Source: Actinoplanes xinjiangensis
GTDB lineage: Bacteria; Actinomycetota; Actinomycetes; Mycobacteriales; Micromonosporaceae
DNA length: 64,000 nt
Direction of reading: 5' to 3'
Assembly: GCF_003148685.1 (NCBI RefSeq)
Contig: NZ_QGGR01000007.1
Span: 372,001 to 436,000, forward strand
Shown piece after piece: positions 8,294 through 16,042 of the stretch. How positions within the stretch are numbered: position 1 is the stretch's first letter; every line of letters begins with the position of its first letter. The position numbers and the translations under genes were made by a program. The notes beneath the pieces are model-generated. The model did not search any database, was not told where the DNA came from, and saw only the letters and a program-made list of their open reading frames with translations.

Positions 8294-9192
8294 TCTCTGC
8301 GGCGGTACTGCGCGAGTGCGGGCGGCCGCCGGTCGTCGAACGGCGGCCCGCCCCGGTGCCCGTTGCCGGCGCGGTGCCGATCGAGGTCGTGGCCGCGCCG
8401 ATCACCCCGCTCGACCTGCTGTGCGCCTCCGGCGCCAGCTACTTCGGGACGCCGGCCACGCCCTATGTGCCCGGCGTCCAGGGTGTCGGGCACCTCGCCG
8501 ACGGTACGCCGGTGTGGTTCGCCACCCCGGCCGGGATGCGCCCCGGTGACGGGAGCATGGCGTCGGTCGTGGCGGTCCCGGCCGGTGACGTCGTCGCGCT
8601 GCCGCCGGGCGCACCGTTGGTGCTGATCGCCGCACTCGGGCTGTCGGCGGTGGCCGCCCACGGGGCACTGCACGCGGCGGGCGGCCCCGCGGGCCGGGAC
8701 GTGGTGGTGCTCGGCGCCGGAGGCGTGGTCGGGCAGGCGGCGATCCAGCTCGCGCTGCTCGGCGGCGCACGCCGGGTGATCGCCGTGGCCCGCTCCGTCG
8801 CGGCCCTGCGCCGCGCCGCGAGCCTGGGCGCCGTCGCCACCACGATCGACCGTCTCGAAGGCCCGGCCGACCTGATCGTCGATCCGGTCTTCGGTGCGCC
8901 CGCCGCGGTGGCCCTGCGCACCCTGCGGCCCGGCGGCGCCCTGGTCAACCTCGGCTCCTCGGCCGGAGCGACCGCGCCGATCGACTCGGCCACCCTCCGC
9001 AGCGGGTCCCTGCGGGTCCTCGGCTACACCAACAACGCCCTGTCCACGGCGGACCGGGCCGCCGTGATCACCGAGATCGCCGCCCACGCCACCGCCGGCC
9101 GGCTCACCGTCACCCACTCGGCGGTCCCGTTCGCCGAGGTCGCGGCGGCGTGGACCGACGAGGGCCCCGGCCGCCGGGTGCTCACCTTCTAG
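8290..9192 (+). CDS. MDR-family (quinone oxidoreductase-like) NAD(P)-dependent oxidoreductase
   Basis: 300 residues. A GroES-like N-terminus (PYVPGVQGVGHLADGTPVWF) is followed by a Rossmann domain with VVVLGAGGVVGQAAIQLA near residue 140. The cysteine and histidine ligands of the zinc alcohol dehydrogenases are absent, so it belongs to the zinc-free quinone-reductase branch. Start GTG overlaps the stop of the LigA-type gene, making it the fifth gene of the catabolic operon. It may reduce an enone or quinone formed after ring cleavage; this is inferred from position only. Confidence 0.8.
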   Translation: MISAAVLRECGRPPVVERRPAPVPVAGAVPIEVVAAPITPLDLLCASGASYFGTPATPYVPGVQGVGHLADGTPVWFATPAGMRPGDGSMASVVAVPAGDVVALPPGAPLVLIAALGLSAVAAHGALHAAGGPAGRDVVVLGAGGVVGQAAIQLALLGGARRVIAVARSVAALRRAASLGAVATTIDRLEGPADLIVDPVFGAPAAVALRTLRPGGALVNLGSSAGATAPIDSATLRSGSLRVLGYTNNALSTADRAAVITEIAAHATAGRLTVTHSAVPFAEVAAAWTDEGPGRRVLTF

Positions 9193-10217
9193 AGCAGCCC
9201 GCGATAGTACGCGGCGCCGTCCCGCTCACCCAGCCGGTCGGCGGCCACGACGGCCGCGTCCAGCACGACCGGCGGCAGGCCCGCCATCGTGCGCGCGTGC
9301 CGGTCGCCCTCGGCGAACGCCGGCCGCGCCACGTCGATGCCGGCCGCCCCGGCCAGCAGGAACAGCTCCTCCACATACGAACGGCCGATGCCCACGTCGG
9401 TCCAGTCGGACACGTCGCGCAACGCCACACCGCAGTCGTGCAGCGCCGCCCACGCCGCCTCATGGTCGCCGGCCAGCCGTTCCAGCTCGGCCAGGGACCT
9501 CCACCCGGAGGCGTGCTCGATCGGACCGCGCGTGAACGCCAGCCGCTCCCGCTCGGCGACGGCCGCCTCCGCGTAGGCCCCCAGGTCCCGGAGCCGATAC
9601 CCGAGCATGTCCAGGGTGTCCCGGTCCCGCGGCCGGCCCTCCGCCCACCTGTCCAGCAACTGGCGGACCAGCGCCGCGTCGCCGACCAGGTCGGCCCGGT
9701 CCATCCAGGTCACGAGTTCCTCGTCGGCCGGGTCGGCGGGGAACCACGCCCGCTTGCCCTCCCACCAGCCGGCCAGATCCTCCTCGGATCCCGGTGACCG
9801 TGCCAGCACCTCCTCGCGATCCGGATGATCACTCGCCCCGACGATCGAGGTGGTCACCTCGACACCGGCGGCGAACAGGTGCTCGCTGTCGTAGGCGCAC
9901 CAGGCGTCGAAGCTGGCGCGCTTGATCCGCCACTGCAACCACACGTCCTCCGGCTGCCGGAACTCGGCGAGCAGGAAACCGGCCAGCCTGACCTCCTCGG
10001 TCAGGTCGCCGGTCTGCGCCTCCTGCTCGGCCAGCCAGCGCACCAGCGGGAGATCCTCCGGCCGGCGGTCGAACTGGAGCGCCCACAGCACCCTGGCGCG
10101 CCGCACCGCGTCGGCGTCGCCTCCCCGGGACAGCTCCGACCACGCGTCCGGCGACTCGCGCATCCGCTGAAGCTCACGCCGGGACGGCTCCATCAACCGT
10201 TCCACCAGGTCGATCAT
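9189..10217 (-). CDS. Hypothetical helical-repeat (TPR-like) protein
   Basis: 342 residues with no signal peptide or membrane segment. Helical pairs rich in Ala, Leu, Trp and Glu recur (ARVLWALQFDRRPEDLPLV, DRADLVGDAALVRQLLDRWA, AELERLAGDHEAAWAALHDC), giving the look of degenerate tetratricopeptide repeats. The ATG at 10215-10217 overlaps the AraC stop as ATGA, so this start is chosen over a GTG nine bases upstream. Co-translation with the AraC regulator suggests a linked role, but no function is recognised. Its last four bases overlap the end of the convergent MDR gene. Confidence 0.65.
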   Translation of the reverse strand: MIDLVERLMEPSRRELQRMRESPDAWSELSRGGDADAVRRARVLWALQFDRRPEDLPLVRWLAEQEAQTGDLTEEVRLAGFLLAEFRQPEDVWLQWRIKRASFDAWCAYDSEHLFAAGVEVTTSIVGASDHPDREEVLARSPGSEEDLAGWWEGKRAWFPADPADEELVTWMDRADLVGDAALVRQLLDRWAEGRPRDRDTLDMLGYRLRDLGAYAEAAVAERERLAFTRGPIEHASGWRSLAELERLAGDHEAAWAALHDCGVALRDVSDWTDVGIGRSYVEELFLLAGAAGIDVARPAFAEGDRHARTMAGLPPVVLDAAVVAADRLGERDGAAYYRGLL

Positions 10218-10858
10218 GCGGTGCACACCTCTCCGGCCGGCCAGTCCCGGCTGCGGAACGCGTCCGGGGTGGCGCCCATGACCCGCCGGAACTCGGCGCC
10301 CATGTGGGACTGATCGTAGTAACCCGCGCCGGTGGCGACCTCGGGCAGGCGCCGGCCCAGGTCGGTCAGGACCCGGCGGACCCGGTCGATGCGGACGAAC
10401 TGGACCGGCGTGAGGCCGGTCTGCTCGGTGAAAACGGTGCGCAGATGACGTTCGCTGACATGGAGCCGCCGGGCGACGGACGCGACCGACTCGCGGGCCG
10501 CACCGCCGGACAGCAGGGCCGTCGCCGCCGTGGCCAGCCGCCGGCGCGCGTCGTCGACCTGCCCGGCCGTCAGCACCTCGGCGGCGGGGACCGCGTGATC
10601 GACCAGGTCACGCAGCGGCAGTCCCAAGAGCGCGGCGGCCCGTCCGGGCTGGAACCGCATGGTCACGCAGGCCCGGCCGGGCTCCGCGGCGTAGTAGCGG
10701 GCGGTCGTCCGCGGCCCCACGACCACCAGATCACGGGGGTCGTCCGACCCGGGCCGCCGCCACACCAGGGTGACATCGGGGTCGGGCTGTTCCAGAGCGG
10801 CCGGAGCGTCGGAGAACAGCGGGCGTGCCCCCACCTCGATCCCGGAGAACCACGTCAT
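10214..10858 (-). CDS. AraC family transcriptional regulator
   Basis: 214 residues. The C-terminal third has the double helix-turn-helix of AraC proteins: ESVASVARRLHVSERHLRTVFTEQTGLTPVQFVRIDRVRR, then the second HTH ending with ATGAGYYDQSHMGAEFRRVMG. The N-terminal half resembles the small AraC type with a short sensory domain. The start is the ATG at 10856-10858, 61 bases from the divergent NmrA-like gene, which is the probable target. The downstream gene overlaps by ATGA. Confidence 0.88.
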   Translation of the reverse strand: MTWFSGIEVGARPLFSDAPAALEQPDPDVTLVWRRPGSDDPRDLVVVGPRTTARYYAAEPGRACVTMRFQPGRAAALLGLPLRDLVDHAVPAAEVLTAGQVDDARRRLATAATALLSGGAARESVASVARRLHVSERHLRTVFTEQTGLTPVQFVRIDRVRRVLTDLGRRLPEVATGAGYYDQSHMGAEFRRVMGATPDAFRSRDWPAGEVCTA

Positions 10859-10919
10859 GGCGCGAACCGTACCGAAAGTTCCTAGGCCCGGGTGTCCGCC
10901 GCCTGGAACCGTGACCGCC

Positions 10920-11774
10920 ATGATTCTCGTGACAGGCGCCACCGGGACCGTCGGGCGGCACGTCGTGCAGCTTCTGCACCAGGGCGGCCACCCCTTCCGG
11001 GCGATGAGCCGCCATCCCCCCGGGGCCGGGGCAGTGCGGGCCGACTTCGACGACCCGGCATCGCTGCGCCGGGCGGTGACCGGGGTGCGGGCGGTGTTCC
11101 TGCTGACCGCTCCGGCCGTACCCTCGCCGGACCACGACCTGGCGCTGCTCGCGGCGGCCCGCGAAGCCGGCGTGGCCTCGATCGTGAAACTGTCCGCGAT
11201 CGGCACCGGCGAACGCTTCGGCGAGGTGACCGTCGGCGCCTGGCACCAGGCCGCCGAACGGGCCGTTCGTACCTCCGGGATGGCCTGGACGATGCTGCGG
11301 CCGTCGAGTTTCGCCGCCAACGCCCGGCACTGGGCGGCGATCATCGACGCCGGGCAGCCGGTGCCGAACCTTACCGGCGACGGCCGGCAGGGCGTCGTCG
11401 ACCCGCGGGACATCGCCGCGGTCGCCGTCGAGGCCCTCACCGATCCCGTCCACGCCGGCCGGACCTACACGCTGACCGGCCCCGAGCTGCTGTCCGTACC
11501 CGAACAGGCCCGGCAACTGGAGCAGGTGATCGGCCGGCCCGTCACCACCGTCGACCTGCCGCCGGCCGACGCCACCCGGCAGCTGCTCGCGGCGGGCCTG
11601 CCGCCGGCCGCGGTCGACGCCACCGTGACCGGGTCCGCGTGGGCCCGCGCCGGGCACAACGCGATCCTGACCGGCGACGTGGCCGCCGTCCTCGGCCGTC
11701 CACCGGCCACCTTCCGCGACTGGGCCGAGGCGCACTTTGTTATCGATAACAAGGGTGCGGGCGAACGCCTGTGA
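10920..11774 (+). CDS. NmrA-like NAD(P)-binding oxidoreductase (atypical SDR)
   Basis: 284 residues. The N-terminal MILVTGATGTVGRHVVQLL contains the GxxGxxG motif, and the fold follows NmrA/QOR2-like atypical SDRs, including KLSAIGTGERFGEVTVGAWHQAAERAVR, where the usual Tyr-Lys pair is not conserved. Members act as quinone reductases or as redox-sensing regulators. It is divergent from the AraC gene. The 3' end contains the palindrome at 11737-11752 that probably serves the next gene. Confidence 0.85.
   Translation: MILVTGATGTVGRHVVQLLHQGGHPFRAMSRHPPGAGAVRADFDDPASLRRAVTGVRAVFLLTAPAVPSPDHDLALLAAAREAGVASIVKLSAIGTGERFGEVTVGAWHQAAERAVRTSGMAWTMLRPSSFAANARHWAAIIDAGQPVPNLTGDGRQGVVDPRDIAAVAVEALTDPVHAGRTYTLTGPELLSVPEQARQLEQVIGRPVTTVDLPPADATRQLLAAGLPPAAVDATVTGSAWARAGHNAILTGDVAAVLGRPPATFRDWAEAHFVIDNKGAGERL
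11737..11752. promoter_or_regulatory. Perfect palindrome TTGTTATCGATAACAA, probable LacI-type operator
   Basis: This 16-bp self-complementary site lies in the 3' end of the NmrA-like gene, about 105 bases before the GH43 start. The TGTTA-(N)4-TAACA form is that of LacI/GalR operators that control sugar-polymer genes in actinomycetes. A related CGTTAACG core occurs at 11812-11819, nearer the start. Confidence 0.6.
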
Positions 11775-11788
11775 TCGAACATGTTCGA
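11775..11788. promoter_or_regulatory. Second palindrome TCGAACATGTTCGA upstream of GH43
   Basis: A perfect 14-bp palindrome immediately after the NmrA-like stop and 67 bases before the GH43 ATG. It differs from the LacI-type site beside it, so a second regulator may act here. Confidence 0.45.
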
Positions 11789-11855
11789 ATCGTTGACTCG
11801 GCTTCTGTGATCGTTAACGTCCTCGGTGTCGGCTCACAGACCAGGAGGAACGCCC

Positions 11856-13253
11856 ATGTCCGCCCGCTCCCTGCTCGCCGCCTCCCTGCTCCTGACCGGA
11901 TCCGTCGTGGTCCTGACCGGCTCCCCGGCGCAGGCCGCCACCCTGGCCACCGGGGCCCGGTCGCTGGAGTCGGTCAACTACCCCGGCCGGTACGTGCGCC
12001 ACCTCGACAGTCTCGGCCGGATCGACCCGATCACCGCGAGCAGCACCGCGCAGGCCCGGCTCGACGCCACCTTCACCGTGGTGAACGGCCTGGCCTCGCC
12101 GTCGTGCTACTCGTTCCAGGCGAAGAACGGCCGGTTCCTGCGGCACCGCGACTACCGGCTGCGGCTGGACACCAACACCGGCGACGCGACGTTCCGCGGT
12201 GACGCCACGTTCTGCGCGGTCGACGGCGCGGTCGCCGGTTCCGTCGCGCTCGCCTCCCACAACTATCCGGACCGGCGGATCCGGCACCGCGACCATGCGC
12301 TGTACCTGGACGCCTACCAGGACACCGCGACGTTCCGGGCGGACAGTTCGTTCCGCGTGACCACCCCCTGGGCGCCGAAGACGGCCCGTAACCCGGTGCT
12401 GCCCGGCCTGTTCGCCGACCCGCACATCGTCCACCTCAACGGCCGCTACTACCTCTATCCGACCACCGACGGGTACGCCGGCTGGGGCGGCACCTACTAC
12501 AAGGCGTTCTCCTCCACCGACCTGGTCAACTGGACCGACCACGGCGTGATCCTCGACCACGGGCCGAACGTGTCCTGGGCCGACGACTCGGCGTGGGCAC
12601 CCGCGGTCGCCACCCGGAACGGAAAGTACTACCTGTACTTCTCCGGGGGACTGGCCAGTGGCAACACCGCCAAGCAACTCGGGGTGGCGGTGGCCGACTC
12701 ACCGGCCGGCCCGTTCCGCGACGCGCTGGGCCGGCCGCTCGTGACCAGCGGCCAGTTCTCCGGCGGGCAGGCCATCGACCCGGCCGTGTTCACCGACACC
12801 GACGGCCAGTCCTACCTCTACTGGGGGCAGGGCGTGTGCCGGGCGGTGCGGCTCAACGCCGACATGACGTCCTTCGACCCCGCACAGGTACGCACGATCA
12901 CGCCGGCCGGCTACAACGAGGCACCGTTCGTGATCAAGCGCAACGGCGTCTACTACCTGATGTGGTCGGAGAACGACACCCGCAGCGAGGACTACCGGGT
13001 CGCGTACGCCACCGGCACTTCGCCCCTGGGCCCGTGGACGAACCGTGGCGTGATCCTCCAGAAGCGCCTCGACCTCGGCATCAAGGGCACCGGTCACCAC
13101 TCGGTGGTGCAGGCGCCCGGCACCGACACCTGGTACATCGCCTACCACCGGTTCGCCGTCCCGGCCGGTGACGGCACCAACCGGGAGACCGCCGTCGACC
13201 GTCTCGAATTCAACACCGACGGCACGATCCGCCCGGTCACCCCGACGCTGTGA
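11856..13253 (+). CDS. Secreted GH43 glycosidase with N-terminal AbfB (CBM42) domain
   Basis: 465 residues. A signal peptide (about 1-28, ending SPAQAA) is followed by an AbfB arabinose-binding domain (about 35-170, with RSLESVNYPGRYVRH, GDATFCAVDG and HNYPDRRIRHRD) and a five-blade GH43 catalytic domain. The GH43 triad is visible: base Asp in LFADPHIVH, pKa-setting Asp in AIDPAVFTD, acid Glu in GYNEAPFVIK. Such enzymes release arabinose or xylose from arabinan or arabinoxylan side chains outside the cell. The start has a perfect AGGAGG site. Two palindromes lie upstream. The AbfB domain is homologous to the one fused to the sigma factor at 20589-22055. Confidence 0.92.
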   Translation: MSARSLLAASLLLTGSVVVLTGSPAQAATLATGARSLESVNYPGRYVRHLDSLGRIDPITASSTAQARLDATFTVVNGLASPSCYSFQAKNGRFLRHRDYRLRLDTNTGDATFRGDATFCAVDGAVAGSVALASHNYPDRRIRHRDHALYLDAYQDTATFRADSSFRVTTPWAPKTARNPVLPGLFADPHIVHLNGRYYLYPTTDGYAGWGGTYYKAFSSTDLVNWTDHGVILDHGPNVSWADDSAWAPAVATRNGKYYLYFSGGLASGNTAKQLGVAVADSPAGPFRDALGRPLVTSGQFSGGQAIDPAVFTDTDGQSYLYWGQGVCRAVRLNADMTSFDPAQVRTITPAGYNEAPFVIKRNGVYYLMWSENDTRSEDYRVAYATGTSPLGPWTNRGVILQKRLDLGIKGTGHHSVVQAPGTDTWYIAYHRFAVPAGDGTNRETAVDRLEFNTDGTIRPVTPTL

Positions 13254-13256
13254 CCC

Positions 13257-13285
13257 GTCGGCGGTGCGGTCCGGGCGCCGCCGAC
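13257..13285 (+). terminator. Hairpin after GH43
   Basis: GTCGGCGG pairs perfectly with CCGCCGAC across a 13-base loop, starting four bases after the GH43 stop. There is no T-run, as is usual in this GC-rich group. Confidence 0.55.
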
Positions 13286-13351
13286 TGCCCCCACAGCACG
13301 CGCGGTGATCGATATCCTCCGGCTCAGTAATCGTTCTGAGTCAGGAGAACC

Positions 13352-14749
13352 GTGAAGCATCGTGCACAGACCGTCCGGAAGGTTCTCGCGGCAGTCGTGG
13401 CCGTCGCCGCCTTTGTAGCGGTGACGGCCACGCCGGCGAGTGCCGCCGACCCGGTGTCGTTGTGGTCGAACACGGACACCCCGGGCACGATCGACGTGGA
13501 CGACCCGGACGCCGTCGAGCTCGGCACCCGCTTCCGGGCGGGCGTCGACGGCACGGTGACCGGCGTGCGGTTCCACAAGTCGGCGGCCAACACCGGACCG
13601 CACACCGGCTCACTGTGGACCGAGGACGGCGACCGGCTGGCCCAGGTCACGTTCACCGGCGAGACGGCGTCCGGCTGGCAGACCGCCACCTTCCCGACGC
13701 CGGTGCCGATCACCGCGAACCGGTTCTACGTCGTGTCCTACCACACCACCACGGGCCACTACTCGGCCGACAACAACGGCTTCGCCCAGGCCCGCGACAA
13801 CGGGCCGCTGCACGCTCCGGCCGACACCCCGGAGGAACCCAACGGCCTCTTCCGGTACGGGTCCGGCGGCTTCCCGACCTCGACGTTCGCCGCCACGAAC
13901 TACTGGGTGGACGTCACGTTCACGCCCACGACGACGACCCCCGAGGAGCCGCCCGTCCCCGGCGGGTTCCCGAACGAGGCCAACACCGGTGTCCCCGCCG
14001 GCGTCACGCTCACCCCGTTCACCGAGCCGTGCAAGTTCCAGACCGCCAACCAGGTGATCGACGGCAAGATCGTCGACTGCCCCGACGGCATCCAGGTCTA
14101 CGCCGGCAACGTCACGTTCCGGAACAGCATCATCAAGCAGGCCGTCGAGACCAACGCCGGTGGCGCCTCGATCACCATCGCCGACTCCGAGGTACGGGCC
14201 GGCGCGACCAGCCGGGCGGCGGTCAGCGGCACCGACGTCACCGTGCTGCGCTCCGAGATCACCGGCGGCCAGCACAGCGTCCGCTGCGACGACGACTGCC
14301 TGGTGCAGGACTCGTACCTGCACGACCAGTTCAACGACCCGAACAGCAGCTTCGGCTACCACAACAACGGGTTCCTCTCCAACGGTGGCACCGGCATGGT
14401 CCTGCGGCACAACACGCTGTGGTGCACCCCGCCGGACAACGAGATCGGCGGCGGCTGCTCCACCAACCTGTCGCTGTTCGGCGACTTCGGCCCGATCACC
14501 GACGTCACCGTCGAGAACAACTACTTCCACGCCACACCGGGCGGTTACTGCGGCAGCTTCGGCTACAACCCGGGCAAGAATTTCGGCGACAACCCGACCG
14601 GTGTCGTTGTCCGCGACAACGTCTTCGAGCGCGGCCCCTCCGGCCGGTGCGGCGGCGTCGGCCCGGCGACCAGCTTCCTGACCACCGGCGCGGGCAACCT
14701 CTGGTCCGGCAACACCTGGTCCGACGGCGGCCCCGTCGACCCCGCCTGA
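13352..14749 (+). CDS. Secreted DUF4082 plus right-handed beta-helix protein
   Basis: 465 residues with a signal peptide (about 1-32, ending ATPASAA). Residues about 33-195 form a DUF4082 domain (LWSNTDTPGTIDVDDPDAVELGTRF ... VVSYHTTTGHYSADNN), a module common on actinobacterial surface and polysaccharide-degrading proteins. After a Thr/Pro linker, residues about 205-460 show short parallel repeats (VTFRNSIIKQ, ITIADSEVRA, VTVLRSEITG, VTVENNYFHA) typical of a beta-helix as in pectate lyases. A polysaccharide lyase or hydrolase role fits the neighbours, but no catalytic residues can be assigned. GTG start with CAGGAG six bases before it. A 5-bp inverted repeat CTCAG-N8-CTGAG lies in the leader. 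Confidence 0.78.
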   Translation: MKHRAQTVRKVLAAVVAVAAFVAVTATPASAADPVSLWSNTDTPGTIDVDDPDAVELGTRFRAGVDGTVTGVRFHKSAANTGPHTGSLWTEDGDRLAQVTFTGETASGWQTATFPTPVPITANRFYVVSYHTTTGHYSADNNGFAQARDNGPLHAPADTPEEPNGLFRYGSGGFPTSTFAATNYWVDVTFTPTTTTPEEPPVPGGFPNEANTGVPAGVTLTPFTEPCKFQTANQVIDGKIVDCPDGIQVYAGNVTFRNSIIKQAVETNAGGASITIADSEVRAGATSRAAVSGTDVTVLRSEITGGQHSVRCDDDCLVQDSYLHDQFNDPNSSFGYHNNGFLSNGGTGMVLRHNTLWCTPPDNEIGGGCSTNLSLFGDFGPITDVTVENNYFHATPGGYCGSFGYNPGKNFGDNPTGVVVRDNVFERGPSGRCGGVGPATSFLTTGAGNLWSGNTWSDGGPVDPA

Positions 14750-14799
14750 CCCCCACCCACACCAAGTTCACCGCCCGCCCCCGCTCTCCCCAGCTGGTC

Positions 14800-15095
14800 C
14801 ACCGCTGTCTCACGCCGCTCAAGACAACGGTGGGAACCAGCCAAGGACGTTCGGCTGGCTCTCACCGCTGTCTCACGGCGCTTGAGGCAGCGGTGGGAAC
14901 CAGCCAAGAGCGTTGGGCTGGCTCTCACCGTTGTCTCGTGGCGCTTGAGGCAGCGGTGGGAGCCAGCCAAGAGCGTTCGGCTGGCTGTCACCGTTGTCTC
15001 GTGGCGGTTGAGGCAGCGGTGGGAACCAGCCAAGAGCGTTGGGCTGGCTGTCACCGTTGTCTCGTGGCGCTTGAGGCAGCGGTGGGGGCCAGCCG
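14800..15095. repeat. 63-bp tandem array, 4.7 copies, two hairpins per unit
   Basis: Units begin at 14800, 14863, 14926, 14989 and 15052. Each holds a 12-bp imperfect stem (CACCGCTGTCTC pairing with GAGGCAGCGGTG across the loop, with G-T wobbles) and a second stem CCAGCC-N10-GGCTGG. Copies differ mostly in loops or at positions that keep wobble pairing. The array fills the gap between a rightward gene ending at 14749 and a leftward gene ending at 15145, so a bidirectional terminator is plausible. The period is a multiple of three and all frames stay open through it, but no gene is supported. Confidence 0.88.
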
Positions 15096-15144
15096 GGGTT
15101 GCGAACGATCGGTATTGCGTTTGGCGGCGTGGTGGGGGCGTACG

Positions 15145-16008
15145 TCAGCGGGTGAGCAGCTTGCGGATCTCCGTTACCACCAGGGTGGGGTCCTCCTCGG
15201 CCATGAAGTGGCCGCACTGGACCGGCACGTGCCGCAGGTCCGGCGCCCACGCCCGCCACCGGGCGGCCGCGTCGAAGCCGAGCATCGCGCCCCAGTCCTG
15301 CTGCAGGACGGTGACCGGCATGGCCAGGGTGCGCCCGGCGGCGCGGTCGGCCCGGTCGTGCTCGACGTCGACGCCGGCCGAGGCCCGGTAGTCGGCGACG
15401 ATCGACGGGATCGCGTCGCGGCACGCGTCGAGGTAGGCGCGGCGCACCTCGGCGGGCATCGCGGCCGGGTCGCGGGCCCACCGGTCGAGGAACCAGCCGA
15501 AGAACTCGTCGGGTGCACCGGCGATCATCGTCTCCGGCAGGCCCGGCGGCTGCGCCATCAGATACAGGTGGAAGCCGACCGCCGCGGTCACGCCGTGCAT
15601 CACGTCCCACATGTCCAGGGTCGGCAGTACGTCGAGCGACGCCAGGTGGGTGATGTGCGCCGGGTGGTCGAGACCGGCCCGGACGGCGACCAGCGCGCCC
15701 CGGTCGTGGCCGGCCAGGGCGAACCGGTCGTAGCCCAGCGCCCGCGCCAGGGCGACGACGTCGGCGGCCATGGTGCGCTTGGCGTAGGTGTCCGGGCCGG
15801 TCTCGGCGGGCTTGTCGCTGGCGCCGTATCCGCGCAGGTCCGGGCAGATCACGGTGTGGTCGGCGGCCAGGTCGGCGGCGACGTGCCGCCACATCATGTG
15901 GGTCTGCGGGAAGCCGTGCAGCAGCACGATCGGGCTGCCGGAGCCGGCCACCGCCGCGTGCAGAGCGACACCGTCGGCGACCTGGATGCGTACGTTCTCG
16001 AAGGTCAT
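15145..16008 (-). CDS. Alpha/beta hydrolase, haloacetate-dehalogenase-like
   Basis: 287 residues. Oxyanion motif HGFPQT near residue 31, CPDLRGYGASDKP near 55-67, nucleophile Asp102 in AGHDRGALVA, and catalytic His267 in CGHFMAEEDP. GHDRGA is the hallmark of fluoroacetate/haloacetate dehalogenases rather than epoxide hydrolases (usually GHDWGG). Of the two arginines that hold the haloacetate carboxylate, Arg103 is present but the second position is Leu106. In the cap, the halide-binding His-Trp pair reads His-Leu (FHLYLMAQ). The true substrate may therefore not be a haloacetate. It is divergent from the SARP gene, with only 34 bases between starts. Confidence 0.8.
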   Translation of the reverse strand: MTFENVRIQVADGVALHAAVAGSGSPIVLLHGFPQTHMMWRHVAADLAADHTVICPDLRGYGASDKPAETGPDTYAKRTMAADVVALARALGYDRFALAGHDRGALVAVRAGLDHPAHITHLASLDVLPTLDMWDVMHGVTAAVGFHLYLMAQPPGLPETMIAGAPDEFFGWFLDRWARDPAAMPAEVRRAYLDACRDAIPSIVADYRASAGVDVEHDRADRAAGRTLAMPVTVLQQDWGAMLGFDAAARWRAWAPDLRHVPVQCGHFMAEEDPTLVVTEIRKLLTR

Positions 16009-16042
16009 GGGAGCAACTGTCGCGGGCCTGAATGAGCAGCGG

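Noticed and set aside
14800..15095. CRISPR array
   Set aside because: Units are head-to-tail without unique spacers, the period is uniform at 63 bp, and no cas genes are present. The same holds for the other arrays.
13462..16035. An 857-codon plus-strand frame running through the beta-helix gene, the 63-bp array and the dehalogenase-like gene
   Set aside because: It is out of frame with the first gene, antisense to the second and has no domain. It stays open through the array only because the unit is a multiple of three.
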